Positions 23,932 through 33,386 are shown, counted from the first letter of the stretch. The stretch is DNA of 42,839 nucleotides from Paludibacter sp. 221 (GCF_010501035.1 NZ_QVMH01000017.1:1-42839); one strand, 5' to 3'. Notes: generated from the sequence alone by a model not told the origin. Made by a program: numbers and translations.

Positions 23932-24924
23932 CTATGTATAAATGATACTAACAAGCATGATAATAATACAAAAGAATGAAAGCAAATTGCGTGCCGACAG
24001 CCATCGAATCATAAACCAGTCGATGCCGTATTTCTCTATCGCTTTCCAGTTGTTCATAGGCCCCATCCAAAAGCTTGGGGAAAACTTTTTACCCGGATTT
24101 TTCACAAACTCTACCATCAGATAAAATAAAGATATAGCCATCGGTAGTGTAAAAAATACAAAACTGTAATAAATGCTCAAGTGTCCGGCAATTATACCAT
24201 AAGCGATGAGTGCAAACGGAACAAATACGACGAAAAATAATACAACAAGCATGGCTGTTGTATTATTCATAAGAACAGCTAATGTGCGTTTTCCTATCTT
24301 TTTGTCAGGGATAAAATCCAATATAGAATGAACATATACTATATTCATTACAAGTAAGCCTACGGGGATGGAGATGAGAATAATAGTAGGATTTATCTCG
24401 CCACAAGCTGCGTAATAAGTGCCTAACATATTAAGAGGGCCAAAAATAAGCCCGATAAGCAGTTCGCCAAAGCCATGATAACTTAACCGCAGGGGGGGAG
24501 CTGAATAAAACAATCCTAAAACGGCTGTGATGGCAGCTATATAAAAAACAAAAATCCCTCGGTAATAAAATACAATGGAGCCAAAAAACAAAGCTATTGT
24601 CGCAAAAATAAGGCACGCGGCAAGCAATTGTTTCAGATTAGCTTCGCCCGATGTGAGGTAAGTACATTTACCTATGCGTGCACGGAAGCCTTCATGCACT
24701 AAATCGTCGCGATAGTCCGATTTTTTTTTGATATAATCATAATAGTCGTCAAATAAATTGAGCGACAGATGAGCTGCCACGACTCCTAAAACGGCACAAC
24801 AGGCCAACCACCACGAGAATCCGGCCGAGGAAACTGCCAGACATACGGCAAGTATCGAAGGAAACATGCTTTGCGGCAAAGCTGTAGGGCGGGCATTCTT
24901 AAACCAGAATTTTATCTTATTCAC
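23932..24924 (-). CDS. UbiA-family prenyltransferase
   Basis: 330 residues with eight to nine membrane helices. The first Asp-rich motif is NLFDDYYDY and the second is DFIPDKKIGKRTLAV; together they bind the prenyl diphosphate through Mg2+. The N-terminus FWFKNARPTALPQSMFPSIL resembles 1,4-dihydroxy-2-naphthoate prenyltransferase (MenA). The neighbouring gene is a radical SAM enzyme rather than a menaquinone gene, so it may be a second UbiA with its own aromatic substrate. A TAATTTTG at 24948-24955 could be the -7 element, with a CAAA 17 bases further upstream on the plus strand. Confidence 0.9.
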   Translation of the reverse strand: MNKIKFWFKNARPTALPQSMFPSILAVCLAVSSAGFSWWLACCAVLGVVAAHLSLNLFDDYYDYIKKKSDYRDDLVHEGFRARIGKCTYLTSGEANLKQLLAACLIFATIALFFGSIVFYYRGIFVFYIAAITAVLGLFYSAPPLRLSYHGFGELLIGLIFGPLNMLGTYYAACGEINPTIILISIPVGLLVMNIVYVHSILDFIPDKKIGKRTLAVLMNNTTAMLVVLFFVVFVPFALIAYGIIAGHLSIYYSFVFFTLPMAISLFYLMVEFVKNPGKKFSPSFWMGPMNNWKAIEKYGIDWFMIRWLSARNLLSFFCIIIMLVSIIYT

Positions 24925-24979
24925 AGGGATTTATTTTTAAAATGAATGCAAAATTAGTAAAAATCAGCCACACAAAGGT

Positions 24980-25456
24980 TTATTTCTCCCACATTTTGTA
25001 AGGTTTCTCGCTCAAGTGCGAATTATAGTATTTTTTCACATTAGTAACCTCCTCGCCAACCCAAGCAGGAGTTTCAAAAAGCTCATCTTCTGCCTGCAAT
25101 TCTATTTCTGCTACGACCAGACCTTCGTTATCACCATGAAATTCGTCCACCTCAAATACATGCCCTCCGTATGGAACTTCGTAGCGTGTTTTGTCAATAA
25201 TACCCGATGCGCTCAGTTTTATCAACTCTTTAGCTTCTTCCAATGCAATTTCGTTTTCCCACTCATAGCGGCTTATCCCGTTGTCATTACTTTTTCCTTT
25301 TATAGTGATATAGCCCTTATCGCCTTTTACGCGTATGCGTACAGTGCGTTCGGGCACACGGCAAAGATAGCCCTGCATTATGGGATAAACCTTAGTTGCT
25401 TCGGACTTATATATTTCTGACTTTACCAAAAATTTGCGTTCTATTTCCTGTGGCAT
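24980..25456 (-). CDS. CYTH-domain protein (triphosphate tunnel enzyme)
   Basis: 158 residues. The CYTH signature ExExK is E4-I-E6-R-K8 (MPQEIERKFLVKS). Charged strands lining the tunnel follow: RTVRIRVKGDKGYITIKG, SRYEWENEI, KTRYEVPYGGHVFEVDEF and GLVVAEIEL. Members hydrolyse inorganic triphosphate or ThTP, or act as class IV adenylate cyclases; the short bacterial form is most often a triphosphatase. A double AGTTATG 7-mer (25467-25480) lies just upstream. It precedes the UbiA gene on the same strand with a 55-base gap. Confidence 0.92.
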   Translation of the reverse strand: MPQEIERKFLVKSEIYKSEATKVYPIMQGYLCRVPERTVRIRVKGDKGYITIKGKSNDNGISRYEWENEIALEEAKELIKLSASGIIDKTRYEVPYGGHVFEVDEFHGDNEGLVVAEIELQAEDELFETPAWVGEEVTNVKKYYNSHLSEKPYKMWEK

Positions 25457-25640
25457 AATTGTAAGTAGTTATGAGTTATGAGTCTCATTCTTTGATAATT
25501 GAAAAATTATATACTGTAGCGCAAGGGGGAGTATTTATAGAGAATGTGTGGAAATATGAAAAAGCAATAAAAAAGGTGAATAATATCCACTTTTAGAGCC
25601 TTATGAAGCACGAAAGTATTGATTGTCGAAAAAAAAACGT

Positions 25641-26414
25641 TTATTCTTTAGTTGTATCTTCTTCCTCTTCGTCGTTGCCTTTTGATATTTCTTTTACAGA
25701 AATACTTCCATCGTATACAAAACTTATGGCTGATTCGGAACCGTTAATCATGGCTTTCAGTTCACCCAAAATGAAATATTTATCGGGTTTGGATACAGTG
25801 AATTCTCCATCGGTAATATAAATGGTATTTTTAGTGTCATTTTCTTTTGTTATTAATATGGAACCGATATGTTTATCATTTTCAAATTTTCCGGGAAGAA
25901 AAGTGAGTAGTGTCTCATTTTCAGATGCTTTGTATAGTTCGCCGTTGTTTAAACCGGTTGCATTATTTGGCAATATCATGTCAAAATCCAGATACACTTC
26001 TTTGCTTGCAACCGTTGCGGGTGATTTGTATGTAAACTGGAGGAAAAAATTATTAGCTTTTTCGGTGATAGTGCTATAATCGTATATCGAAGCTCCTGAA
26101 AAACGATAGGTAACTATTGATATTTCGCATGATGCGGTTTCTTTTCCCGCAGTTGCCGTGATGATAACACTGCCTTCGGATATTGCCGTTACAAGTCCGT
26201 TTTCGCTTACTTTGGCTATAGCATCGTTGGTCGACGACCATATAGTAGGAGAGTCGTTGTCTTCCGGTGCTTTTATTTTGTAAGTTAGCTGCAGGGTTTC
26301 GCCTATGCCCAAATAACCATTCGACTCGTTAAGTACAATTTCGGCAACTTCTTGCTCGCATGACGAAAAGATGGCTAATATAATTAATAGGAAATATATT
26401 GATATTTTATTCAT
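25641..26414 (-). CDS. Big_2-domain lipoprotein
   Basis: 257 residues. A lipoprotein signal ends in IFSSC with the lipid-bearing Cys19. Residues about 25-100 form a bacterial Ig-like (Big_2) domain: YLGIGETLQLTYKI, WSSTNDAIAKVSENGLVTAISEGSVIITATAG. The C-terminal ~150 residues form a beta-rich domain I do not recognise, ending in an acidic tail (GNDEEEEDTTKE). It is probably anchored at the cell surface, with unknown ligand. It is a single gene downstream of rho, separated from it by rho's terminator. Confidence 0.85.
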   Translation of the reverse strand: MNKISIYFLLIILAIFSSCEQEVAEIVLNESNGYLGIGETLQLTYKIKAPEDNDSPTIWSSTNDAIAKVSENGLVTAISEGSVIITATAGKETASCEISIVTYRFSGASIYDYSTITEKANNFFLQFTYKSPATVASKEVYLDFDMILPNNATGLNNGELYKASENETLLTFLPGKFENDKHIGSILITKENDTKNTIYITDGEFTVSKPDKYFILGELKAMINGSESAISFVYDGSISVKEISKGNDEEEEDTTKE

Positions 26415-26527
26415 TTTTATCTCTCAATTTATTTGATATCAAGCACAAATATAAAAACAAGTGATTGAATAAGCAATTTATTTGATTGTTGATAATACAG
26501 ATTTAACAAATAAGGAGGTGTATAAAA

Positions 26528-26564
26528 AATACGTCCGATATACTTGGATTCTATCGGACGTATT
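26528..26564 (-). terminator. Terminator after rho
   Basis: A perfect 13-bp stem (26528-26540 with 26552-26564) encloses an 11-base loop. On the minus strand it lies 24 bases after the rho stop and is followed by a TTTTTATA run, the classic intrinsic-terminator form. Confidence 0.85.
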
Positions 26565-26587
26565 ATAATTAAATGTATTTGTTTTTC

Positions 26588-28429
26588 TTAATTTCCATTC
26601 ATCGAAACCAAAAATTCTTCGTTGTTTTCGGTGCGCTCCATACGCTCTTTTAAGAACTCCATTGCTTCTATTGAGTTCATGTCTGATAAATAACGGCGAA
26701 GTATCCACATGCGGTTCAATGTATCTTGGTCTAATAGTAAATCGTCGCGGCGTGTGCTGGAAGACATAATGTCCACAGCAGGGAAAATCCGTTTGTTCGA
26801 CAGTTTGCGGTCGAGCTGCAACTCCATATTACCGGTACCTTTAAATTCTTCGAAAATCACTTCATCCATTTTCGACCCTGTTTCGGTAAGTGCTGTAGCT
26901 ATTATTGTAAGGCTGCCTCCATTCTCAATGTTACGGGCAGCACCAAAAAATCGTTTTGGCTTATGCAGCGCGTTAGCGTCCACACCACCCGAAAGAACTT
27001 TGCCCGAAGCCGGAGATACCGTATTGTAAGCACGTGCCAAACGAGTGATAGAGTCCAACAGGATAACCACATCGTGACCACATTCAACCAGTCGTTTTGC
27101 TTTTTCGTGAACCATGCTGGCTACTTTTACGTGGCGTTCGGCAGGTTCGTCAAACGTAGATGAAATAACTTCGGCACGTACGCTGCGAGCCATATCTGTA
27201 ACCTCTTCCGGACGTTCGTCTATAAGTAGTACAATCATGTACACTTCGGGATGATTAGCAGCAATAGCATTAGCTATGTCTTTCAGTAATACAGTTTTAC
27301 CAGTTTTAGGTTGTGCTACAATCAGTCCGCGTTGCCCCTTGCCAATAGGAGAGAAGAGGTCGACTACACGGCATGAAATTGTATCGTTTTTTCCGCGGGT
27401 TAAATTGAATTTTTCGTCGGGAAAAAGTGGGGTTAAATGTTCGAAAGGCACACGGTCGCGCACATACTCCGGTGAGCGTCCGTTTATTTTCGTCACCTTA
27501 ATAAGCGGGAAGTATTTCTCCCCCTCTTTAGGTGGACGTATTGAGCCTGTTACCGTATCTCCTGTTTTTAAGCCGAAAAGCTTAATTTGCGATTGTGATA
27601 CATAAATATCATCGGGCGACGACAGGTAGTTATAGTCGGCTGAACGCAGAAATCCATATCCGTCCTGCATAATTTCCAAAGTGCCTGTTCCTTCTAAGAT
27701 ACCATCGAAATCATACAGTTTTTCATTTCGTTGGTTGCCTTTTACGCGGGCATTATTCGGATTGTTATTGTTGTTGTTGCCATTGTTTTGACCTTGGCTC
27801 TGATTTTGATTCTGGTTTGGGGCTTGAACAACAGGTTTGGTTACTTTTAGCTCAGGTGTTTTTGGTTCCTCTTCCGTAACTTTATTTACTTCTGTTTCTT
27901 CAGCTTGTGGTGTCTCAACTTTTTTTACAACCTTTTGTTTTGGGTTTTTATCAACTTCGGCTAAAGGTTCTGTTGAGTTAGTTTGTGCAGGGAGTGCCTC
28001 CTCTTTTGCTGCAACGCTTGGTTTGGTTGCCTTTACAGGTTTTGTTTTTGATGTACTTGCACTTTGGGTAGCTTCCTCTGTAGGTGGTGTGGCAACTTTT
28101 TCTTCCGTTTTTTTCTTTTTGGCCTTTTGCTCTTTTGGCGGTTGTTGCGGCTCCTCTTTTGGTTGTTCTATCTTTGTTGTTTTTACTTTTTCGTCAGCTA
28201 CGTTTATTGCTTTTACTGCAACTCTGGTACGTTTTTTACGGGGACTTTCTTCTTTATCTTCGTTTGTAGCTTTGCGTTGGGCATTGATTACGGCTTGTTG
28301 GTCAAGAATATCGTAAATCAATTTATCTTTTGTTACCGAATTAGAAACTTTTAGGCCTAATGCAGAGGCTATTTCTTTCAATTCGGGCAGTTCTTTTGCA
28401 TTCAATTGCAAAATGTTGTAATTGCTCAT
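26588..28429 (-). CDS. rho: Transcription termination factor Rho
   Basis: 613 residues. An N-terminal Rho_N-like helical domain (about 5-45) is followed by a ~185-residue low-complexity insertion (50-235), first rich in Lys/Glu/Pro/Thr and then Asn/Gln. Next come the RNA-binding OB fold ([20 protein letters not shown]) and the RecA-type motor with Walker A AQPKTGKT (372-379), Walker B VVILLDS, and LARAYN. It is a ring-shaped RNA helicase that releases RNA polymerase. Large insertions are usual in Bacteroidota Rho and may support condensate formation. A 145-base leader after a good promoter leaves room for autoregulation. Confidence 0.97.
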   Translation of the reverse strand: MSNYNILQLNAKELPELKEIASALGLKVSNSVTKDKLIYDILDQQAVINAQRKATNEDKEESPRKKRTRVAVKAINVADEKVKTTKIEQPKEEPQQPPKEQKAKKKKTEEKVATPPTEEATQSASTSKTKPVKATKPSVAAKEEALPAQTNSTEPLAEVDKNPKQKVVKKVETPQAEETEVNKVTEEEPKTPELKVTKPVVQAPNQNQNQSQGQNNGNNNNNNPNNARVKGNQRNEKLYDFDGILEGTGTLEIMQDGYGFLRSADYNYLSSPDDIYVSQSQIKLFGLKTGDTVTGSIRPPKEGEKYFPLIKVTKINGRSPEYVRDRVPFEHLTPLFPDEKFNLTRGKNDTISCRVVDLFSPIGKGQRGLIVAQPKTGKTVLLKDIANAIAANHPEVYMIVLLIDERPEEVTDMARSVRAEVISSTFDEPAERHVKVASMVHEKAKRLVECGHDVVILLDSITRLARAYNTVSPASGKVLSGGVDANALHKPKRFFGAARNIENGGSLTIIATALTETGSKMDEVIFEEFKGTGNMELQLDRKLSNKRIFPAVDIMSSSTRRDDLLLDQDTLNRMWILRRYLSDMNSIEAMEFLKERMERTENNEEFLVSMNGN

Positions 28430-28581
28430 AAAAAATGATGGCTTATTTTTTTAATGGGATTCTATTCTCCGAAAAACAGAATGTTCTCTTATTCAGGAGA
28501 AATTTAATAAAAAATTATTGTTCAATGTGATAATATAGTAAAAGAAACAGGACGTTTCTCTTATGTCTTTGAATAACAATG

Positions 28582-28613
28582 CAAATGTAAAATAAATTTT
28601 TGAAATGAGCAAA
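28582..28613 (-). promoter_or_regulatory. Promoter of rho
   Basis: On the minus strand, TTTG (28613-28610), a 20-base spacer and TACATTTG (28589-28582) fit the Bacteroidota promoter consensus with one extra spacer base. Transcription should start near 28575, giving a leader of about 145 bases. Confidence 0.65.
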
Positions 28614-28685
28614 TAATTGTTAAAGATAAACTGTTTTTAAGATTATCCTTTCATGTGTAATAGCGAGCTGTTTTTTTTATGCCCG

Positions 28686-28751
28686 AAAGTCAGTGTTTTC
28701 ATATGGAACAGTCCGATGTATCGGACTGTTCCATATGAAAAATCTGACTTT
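28686..28751 (-). terminator. Long hairpin after the glucokinase gene
   Basis: A perfect 22-bp stem (28696-28717 with 28720-28741) with only two central bases is extended by an outer 8-bp pair (AAAGTCAG at 28686 with CTGACTTT at 28744). It lies 88 bases after the glucokinase stop. The near-perfect dyad around GTCCGAT/ATCGGAC could also form a cruciform or bind a dimeric regulator. Confidence 0.75.
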
Positions 28752-28838
28752 TCAAGTCAGCGTACTTTTTAAAAATATATGTAATTTCCTAACAAGCTCT
28801 AAGTATCATAAAAAAAGAAATTTCCTTTTTGTTTTATG

Positions 28839-29810
28839 TTACTTATCTATGTCTTCTACTTCCCAACCTAATGCGCTTGCTCCTAAAACGGCGGCATCAG
28901 ATTCTTTCAGCTCCGATACAAGTACTTTTATTTTGCCTTGCCATATTTTCATCAGGTTTTTTTCCATATTATTTATAATGGGGTCAGTAATCAGTTTACC
29001 GGCCTTTGTCAACCCTCCAAACAGGATAATTGCTTCGGGAGAACTGAAAGCTACGAAATCGGCAAGCGCTTCGCCCAGTATTTTTCCGGTGTATTCAAAA
29101 ATTTCTTTTGCCACTTCATCTCCCTGAATGGCAGCTTCATATACGTCTTTCGAGGTAATGCTGTCGATAGGAAGGTTGCGCAGCAGGCTGTCCTTGTCGC
29201 TTGTTTCAAGTATTTCGCGGGCTGTACGTGCCACGCCTGTGGCCGAAGTATAAGTTTCGAGACATCCGGTGCGGCCACAGCCACATATACGCCCGTTGTT
29301 GCGTACAGATGTGGTATGTCCTAATTCCCCTGCAAAGCCATCGTGTCCGTACAATACTTTACCATCCACTACAATGCCGCTACCCACTCCTGTGCCTAAG
29401 GTAATCATGATAAAGTTTTTCATTCCACGTGCAGCACCGTAGGTCATTTCTCCGAAAGCAGCCGCATTGGCATCGTTGGTTAGTGCTACAGGTATATTGA
29501 ATTTCTTCTCCATAAGCTCCACGAAGGGTATAACATCTTTCCAGCGGAGATTTGCTGCAAATTCGATATTTCCGGTGTAATAATTTCCATTGGGAGCACC
29601 TACGCCAATACCTCTTATTTTGCTGATTCCTCCTACTGCATCTATCAGTTTGATTAGTTCGTTATATATATCGTCGATATATAAATTAATGTCGGCATGT
29701 GTGTCTGTTTTTATAGCACCTTTCGATATTACTTGTCCACGTGCGTCAACTATTCCAAAAACCGTATTGGTGCCACCAATATCCATTCCTACTACATAAG
29801 GTTTATCCAT
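28839..29810 (-). CDS. ROK-family glucokinase
   Basis: 323 residues. The ATP/phosphate motif is GMDIGGTNTVFGIVD at the N-terminus. The sugar-binding core has TLGTGVGSGIVVDG and GHDGFAGELGHTT, with the E-x-G-H motif. The ROK zinc site is GRICGCGRTGCLETYTSA. It phosphorylates glucose or a related hexose with ATP in the cytoplasm. It follows a FucP-type sugar transporter on the same strand, with 89 bases between them occupied by a 20-bp hairpin. The pair looks like an uptake-and-phosphorylation unit with kinase expression reduced by partial termination. Confidence 0.93.
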   Translation of the reverse strand: MDKPYVVGMDIGGTNTVFGIVDARGQVISKGAIKTDTHADINLYIDDIYNELIKLIDAVGGISKIRGIGVGAPNGNYYTGNIEFAANLRWKDVIPFVELMEKKFNIPVALTNDANAAAFGEMTYGAARGMKNFIMITLGTGVGSGIVVDGKVLYGHDGFAGELGHTTSVRNNGRICGCGRTGCLETYTSATGVARTAREILETSDKDSLLRNLPIDSITSKDVYEAAIQGDEVAKEIFEYTGKILGEALADFVAFSSPEAIILFGGLTKAGKLITDPIINNMEKNLMKIWQGKIKVLVSELKESDAAVLGASALGWEVEDIDK

Positions 29811-29829
29811 AAAACTTAGTTTTTAATAA

Positions 29830-29874
29830 CATAAGCTGTAAAAACAATTAAATTAATTGTTTTTACAGCTTATG
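29830..29874 (-). terminator. Hairpin between transporter and glucokinase
   Basis: A perfect 20-bp stem (29830-29849 with 29855-29874) has a 5-base loop and contains complementary AAAAACAATT/AATTGTTTTT tracts. It starts 26 bases after the transporter stop and ends 20 bases before the glucokinase start. It may terminate or attenuate transcription, or protect the upstream message. Confidence 0.75.
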
Positions 29875-29899
29875 TATTTATATATAAATATTTACTTTT

Positions 29900-31198
29900 T
29901 TATTCTTCAGCTACTTTGGTTACTTTACATCCAACCAATGCATAATACAGGATGTAAACAAGAAGTGCAGCTACAATCCAGAAGCTGGTCATGAACGATG
30001 TAGCGTCTGCTAATGCTCCTTGTAGAGCCGGGAATATTCCACCGCCTACTACCATTACCATGAATACACCCGAAGCAATAGCAACGTATTTACCCAGTCC
30101 TTCAACAGCTAAGTTGAAAATAACTCCCCACATAACAGAAGTACATAATCCACCTAAAACAAGGAACATTACATTAATAGGCACTTGAGCCATGCTGAAT
30201 GAAATATCTGAGTTAAATACAGGCATTTTAACCAGCGTAGTGGTAGGAGCTAATATGCCAATAAGGACAAATACAAGACCAAGACCGGCTACACAGGTAA
30301 GCATTGTCCGGCTGGATACTTTACCTCCAACAGAAGCACCTACGAAACGTCCTATAAGCATCAAAAACCAGTAAGTTCCTGCTACAGTACCTGCTGCTGC
30401 TGCATTCATTCCAAATCCGCCCTTCAATGGAGATTCGGTAAGAAATAGGTTTACAATGTTAGGAATACCTAATTCTACGCCGATATAAGCGAAAATAGCG
30501 ATGATTCCTAATACATAATGACGGAAAGTGAATAATTCTTTGTACGAAAGTTTTTCTTCTACAATACCTTTAGCTTCTTTTTCTTTTCTGGCTTCGAGGA
30601 TAGGCTCAGGAAGTTTTACTAATGCCAATACGATAAATGCTGCTGCAAATATACCCATTGCTATGAAAAGAGCAGGATTAGCGTCTTTGATAGTTGCACT
30701 GGCAACATCTCCCATTAAATAACCTACCAATACTGGTACGATAGTAGCGTTCAGCGAGTTGAAAGTTCCACCAATTTGAATTAACTGGTTACCTTTGCGA
30801 CCGCCGCCACCAAGTGTGTTCAATAGGGGGTTAACTACTGTATTGAGCATACACATAGAGAAACCGGCAACGAAGGCTCCTGCTAAATAGATGTAGAAGT
30901 TAGATGCTACACCCGATAAAAACTGGATTCCAACTCCAACGAAACCAACAGCAATTGCAGCCAATGCTGTTTTTTTATAGCCATACTTGTTCAATAGATT
31001 TCCGGCAGGAATTCCCATGAAAGCATAGGCTAAAAAGTTAGCAAGAGTACCTAGCTGCGACATAAAGTTACTTGCTTGGAACTGGCTTTTTACAATTACT
31101 CCAAGTGGATTTGCCAAGCCTGTTACAAATGAAATCATCCCGAAAAGGAAAATCATCATGATAATAGGCAATGTGTAATTCTTTTTTTGTGAACTCAT
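29900..31198 (-). CDS. Sugar MFS transporter (FucP/GluP-type)
   Basis: 432 residues with twelve membrane helices. The N-terminal stretch FGMISFVTGLANPLGVIVKSQF and GIPAGNLLNKYGYKKTAL are typical of the FucP/glucose-galactose proton symporters of Bacteroidota. Later motifs are NTVVNPLLNTLGGGGRKGNQL and GGGIFPALQGALAD. The likely substrate is glucose or galactose, because a ROK glucokinase follows. A TAACTTTG (minus strand, 31260-31253) upstream fits a -7 promoter element, without a clear -33 box. Confidence 0.93.
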   Translation of the reverse strand: MSSQKKNYTLPIIMMIFLFGMISFVTGLANPLGVIVKSQFQASNFMSQLGTLANFLAYAFMGIPAGNLLNKYGYKKTALAAIAVGFVGVGIQFLSGVASNFYIYLAGAFVAGFSMCMLNTVVNPLLNTLGGGGRKGNQLIQIGGTFNSLNATIVPVLVGYLMGDVASATIKDANPALFIAMGIFAAAFIVLALVKLPEPILEARKEKEAKGIVEEKLSYKELFTFRHYVLGIIAIFAYIGVELGIPNIVNLFLTESPLKGGFGMNAAAAGTVAGTYWFLMLIGRFVGASVGGKVSSRTMLTCVAGLGLVFVLIGILAPTTTLVKMPVFNSDISFSMAQVPINVMFLVLGGLCTSVMWGVIFNLAVEGLGKYVAIASGVFMVMVVGGGIFPALQGALADATSFMTSFWIVAALLVYILYYALVGCKVTKVAEE

Positions 31199-31417
31199 GA
31201 TTGATAAATTAAGTTTATTATTAGTTGATAAATTCTTTTAAAATTCAACGGACAAAGTTACCATTTTTTCTTACCTCATACCATGATTAAAATTTAAAAA
31301 ACAGGGCAAAAAAGGGGCTTAAAAGATGTTTTACAACAGCTTTTAGCCTTTTGTTTTTTCTAATAAACTTAGAATCTGTTATTTATATGATTTTTGTGTT
31401 TACAGGATATTCAGGGC

Positions 31418-33277
31418 TTATTTCAACCTGTTTTCCAACTCCTCGTAAGTGAGGATTGAGAGTATTTTTTTCCCGTTTGGGGTGTAATTATGGTTCGACG
31501 ATGCAAAAAGGCGGTCAATCAGGTCTTTCATTTCCTCGTTGCTTAGGTTTTGCCCTGTTTTCAGGCTGGTAGCTTCTGCCAGCGACAAGGCGATTATTTC
31601 CTGTATCTGGTGCGTAGGGTCGTCTACAGCCGATTTTGCACTTGCCAATACATTCTGTATTAGTTTTATAACATTGCCTACCTCTATGCGGGGAGGGATA
31701 CCATTAATGGAATATGTATTATCCTTTTCCTTGCTTATTTCGAAGCCTGCATTTTTCAGACTGGGTTCTATCTGTTCAAAAACCAGTTTGTCTTCTTCTT
31801 CCAGTACCAACGTTTCGGGAAAGAGCAGTTGTTGTGATGCAGCTTGTTTCTGTTCAAACTGCTTCATAAATTCATCGAACAGGATTCTGAAATGTGCCCG
31901 TTGCTGATTGATAACCAATAATCCCGACTTTACTCCGGTTAAAATATATTTGTTCTTCAACTGGAAATTTTCAGCCTGATGCGACTGTTGGCTTTCGCCT
32001 GTATGCGAATCTTCGAAAGTTAATGAAGCCTGCGGGCTTTCATCACTTCCCGTTTCTTCGTATCGCCAATTGGCGGTATGTTCCTTTTTTGCTGTAGATT
32101 TGTCAAAACCATCGTATAGTTTTTCCCAATCCAGCGAAGGGCGTTTGTAAGTGCTCGATTGCGAAAAAGGGTTGTAGTTTGGGTTGAACGATGTTTGAGG
32201 CGGTCGTACATCGCTTGTCGGCTGATTAACCGGAATTTCGGGAACCCCTTCTGTGTCGAAATCAATGGAAGGGACAATGTTGAATTTCCCTAAGGTTTCT
32301 TTTATTGTAGCCGAAAGAATAGGCCAGATAGCCTGTTCGTTCTCAAACTTGATTTCTGTTTTAGTAGGGTGGATATTGATGTCGATCGTTTGCGGGTCGA
32401 TATCGAAATAGATAAAATAGTTTGGGTTTTCTCCCGGAGTCAACATCTTATCGTAAGCCATCATCACAGCTTTGTGAAAATACGGATGGCGCATGTAACG
32501 GTTGTTTACGAAGAAGTACTGGTTTGCCGACTTTTGTGCAAATTCAGGCTTTCCTACATAACCATATATCTTTACAAGAGTAGTGGTGGTTTCGATAGGA
32601 AGCAATTGTTGTTCCCAACGTTTTTTCGATATCTTTCCGAATATGTTTTCTATCCGTAGTTTAGTGTTAGATATGGGAAGCTGAAAAACTTCGTCCTGTC
32701 CGTCGGTGTACGAGAATGATATATGCGGATAAACTAATGCAATCCGGTAAAATTCATTGAGCAGATGGGTTTTTTCCACATTGTCGGTTTTCAGAAAGCG
32801 GCGGCGTGCCGGTACATTGAAGAACAGGTTTTTAATCATAAAACTTGTTCCTACCGGACATTGTACCGATTCTTGCTTGAATACGCGCGAGCCTGCTATT
32901 TCTATCAGTATGCCCAATTCATCCTCTTCGCGGCGTGTTTTCATCTCTATTTGGGCTACAGCCGCAATAGAGGCAAGGGCTTCTCCACGAAATCCCATTG
33001 TACGGAGTGAAAACAAATCATTGGCATCAGATATTTTTGATGTTGCATGACGTTCAAACGCCATACGTGCATCTGTTTCGCTCATGCCTTTGCCATTATC
33101 CACTATTTGTATAAGGGTGCGCCCCGCGTCCTTTATAAGTATTTGAATGTGGGTAGCACCTGCATCAATGGAGTTTTCGACCAATTCTTTTAAAACCGAT
33201 GCCGGACGTTGAATAACTTCTCCTGCAGCAATCTGGTTGGCTACTGAATCGGGTAAAAGATGAATTACATCACTCAT
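31418..33277 (-). CDS. mutL: DNA mismatch repair protein MutL
   Basis: 619 residues. The GHKL ATPase is complete: ELVENSIDAGAT (catalytic Glu34), DNGKGM and GFRGEALASI. The linker (about 360-440) is Ser/Pro/Gln-rich. The C-terminal domain has the dimer core, but where endonuclease-type MutL has DQHA(x)2E(x)4E this protein has INQQRAHFRILFDEF. No QxxLLxP-type clamp motif is obvious. It may therefore lack MutL endonuclease activity. It couples MutS mismatch recognition to strand removal. It is preceded by a five-unit 7-base repeat and a small membrane-protein gene. Confidence 0.96.
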   Translation of the reverse strand: MSDVIHLLPDSVANQIAAGEVIQRPASVLKELVENSIDAGATHIQILIKDAGRTLIQIVDNGKGMSETDARMAFERHATSKISDANDLFSLRTMGFRGEALASIAAVAQIEMKTRREEDELGILIEIAGSRVFKQESVQCPVGTSFMIKNLFFNVPARRRFLKTDNVEKTHLLNEFYRIALVYPHISFSYTDGQDEVFQLPISNTKLRIENIFGKISKKRWEQQLLPIETTTTLVKIYGYVGKPEFAQKSANQYFFVNNRYMRHPYFHKAVMMAYDKMLTPGENPNYFIYFDIDPQTIDINIHPTKTEIKFENEQAIWPILSATIKETLGKFNIVPSIDFDTEGVPEIPVNQPTSDVRPPQTSFNPNYNPFSQSSTYKRPSLDWEKLYDGFDKSTAKKEHTANWRYEETGSDESPQASLTFEDSHTGESQQSHQAENFQLKNKYILTGVKSGLLVINQQRAHFRILFDEFMKQFEQKQAASQQLLFPETLVLEEEDKLVFEQIEPSLKNAGFEISKEKDNTYSINGIPPRIEVGNVIKLIQNVLASAKSAVDDPTHQIQEIIALSLAEATSLKTGQNLSNEEMKDLIDRLFASSNHNYTPNGKKILSILTYEELENRLK

Positions 33278-33340
33278 ATTTGGAATACAGAATACGGAAG
33301 TAAGAAATTAGAATTCAAAAATAAGAAAAAGTAATTTGTC

Positions 33341-33375
33341 TTGAATCTTGAATCTTGAATCTTGGTTCTTGAATC
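33341..33375. repeat. 7-base tandem repeat (TTGAATC)
   Basis: Five units (TTGAATC three times, TTGGTTC, TTGAATC) in perfect 7-base register. They lie 64 bases upstream of the mutL start and 12 bases after the stop of the small membrane protein. This is the clearest repeat of this class in the window. Confidence 0.85.
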
Positions 33376-33386
33376 TAACTATCTAC

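Larger units (their letters stand above)
28430..28838. other. Region between rho and glucokinase
   Basis: 409 bases without a gene. It holds the rho leader and promoter, and the very strong hairpin at 28686-28751 that terminates the glucokinase transcript. The remaining sequence is AT-rich and I see nothing further in it. Confidence 0.6.

Noticed and set aside
25641-26414. Lipoprotein as SusD/SusE-type nutrient uptake component
   Set aside because: There is no SusC/TonB-dependent gene nearby and no SusD motif. Only a Big_2 domain is visible.
27740-27830. Possible frameshift in rho at the Asn/Gln run
   Set aside because: The frame stays open into a complete OB fold and motor domain. Such runs are normal in Bacteroidota Rho.
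28693-28745. Possible small RNA or riboswitch at the long hairpin
   Set aside because: Only one simple stem with a two-base loop is present, with no conserved aptamer features that I can recognise.
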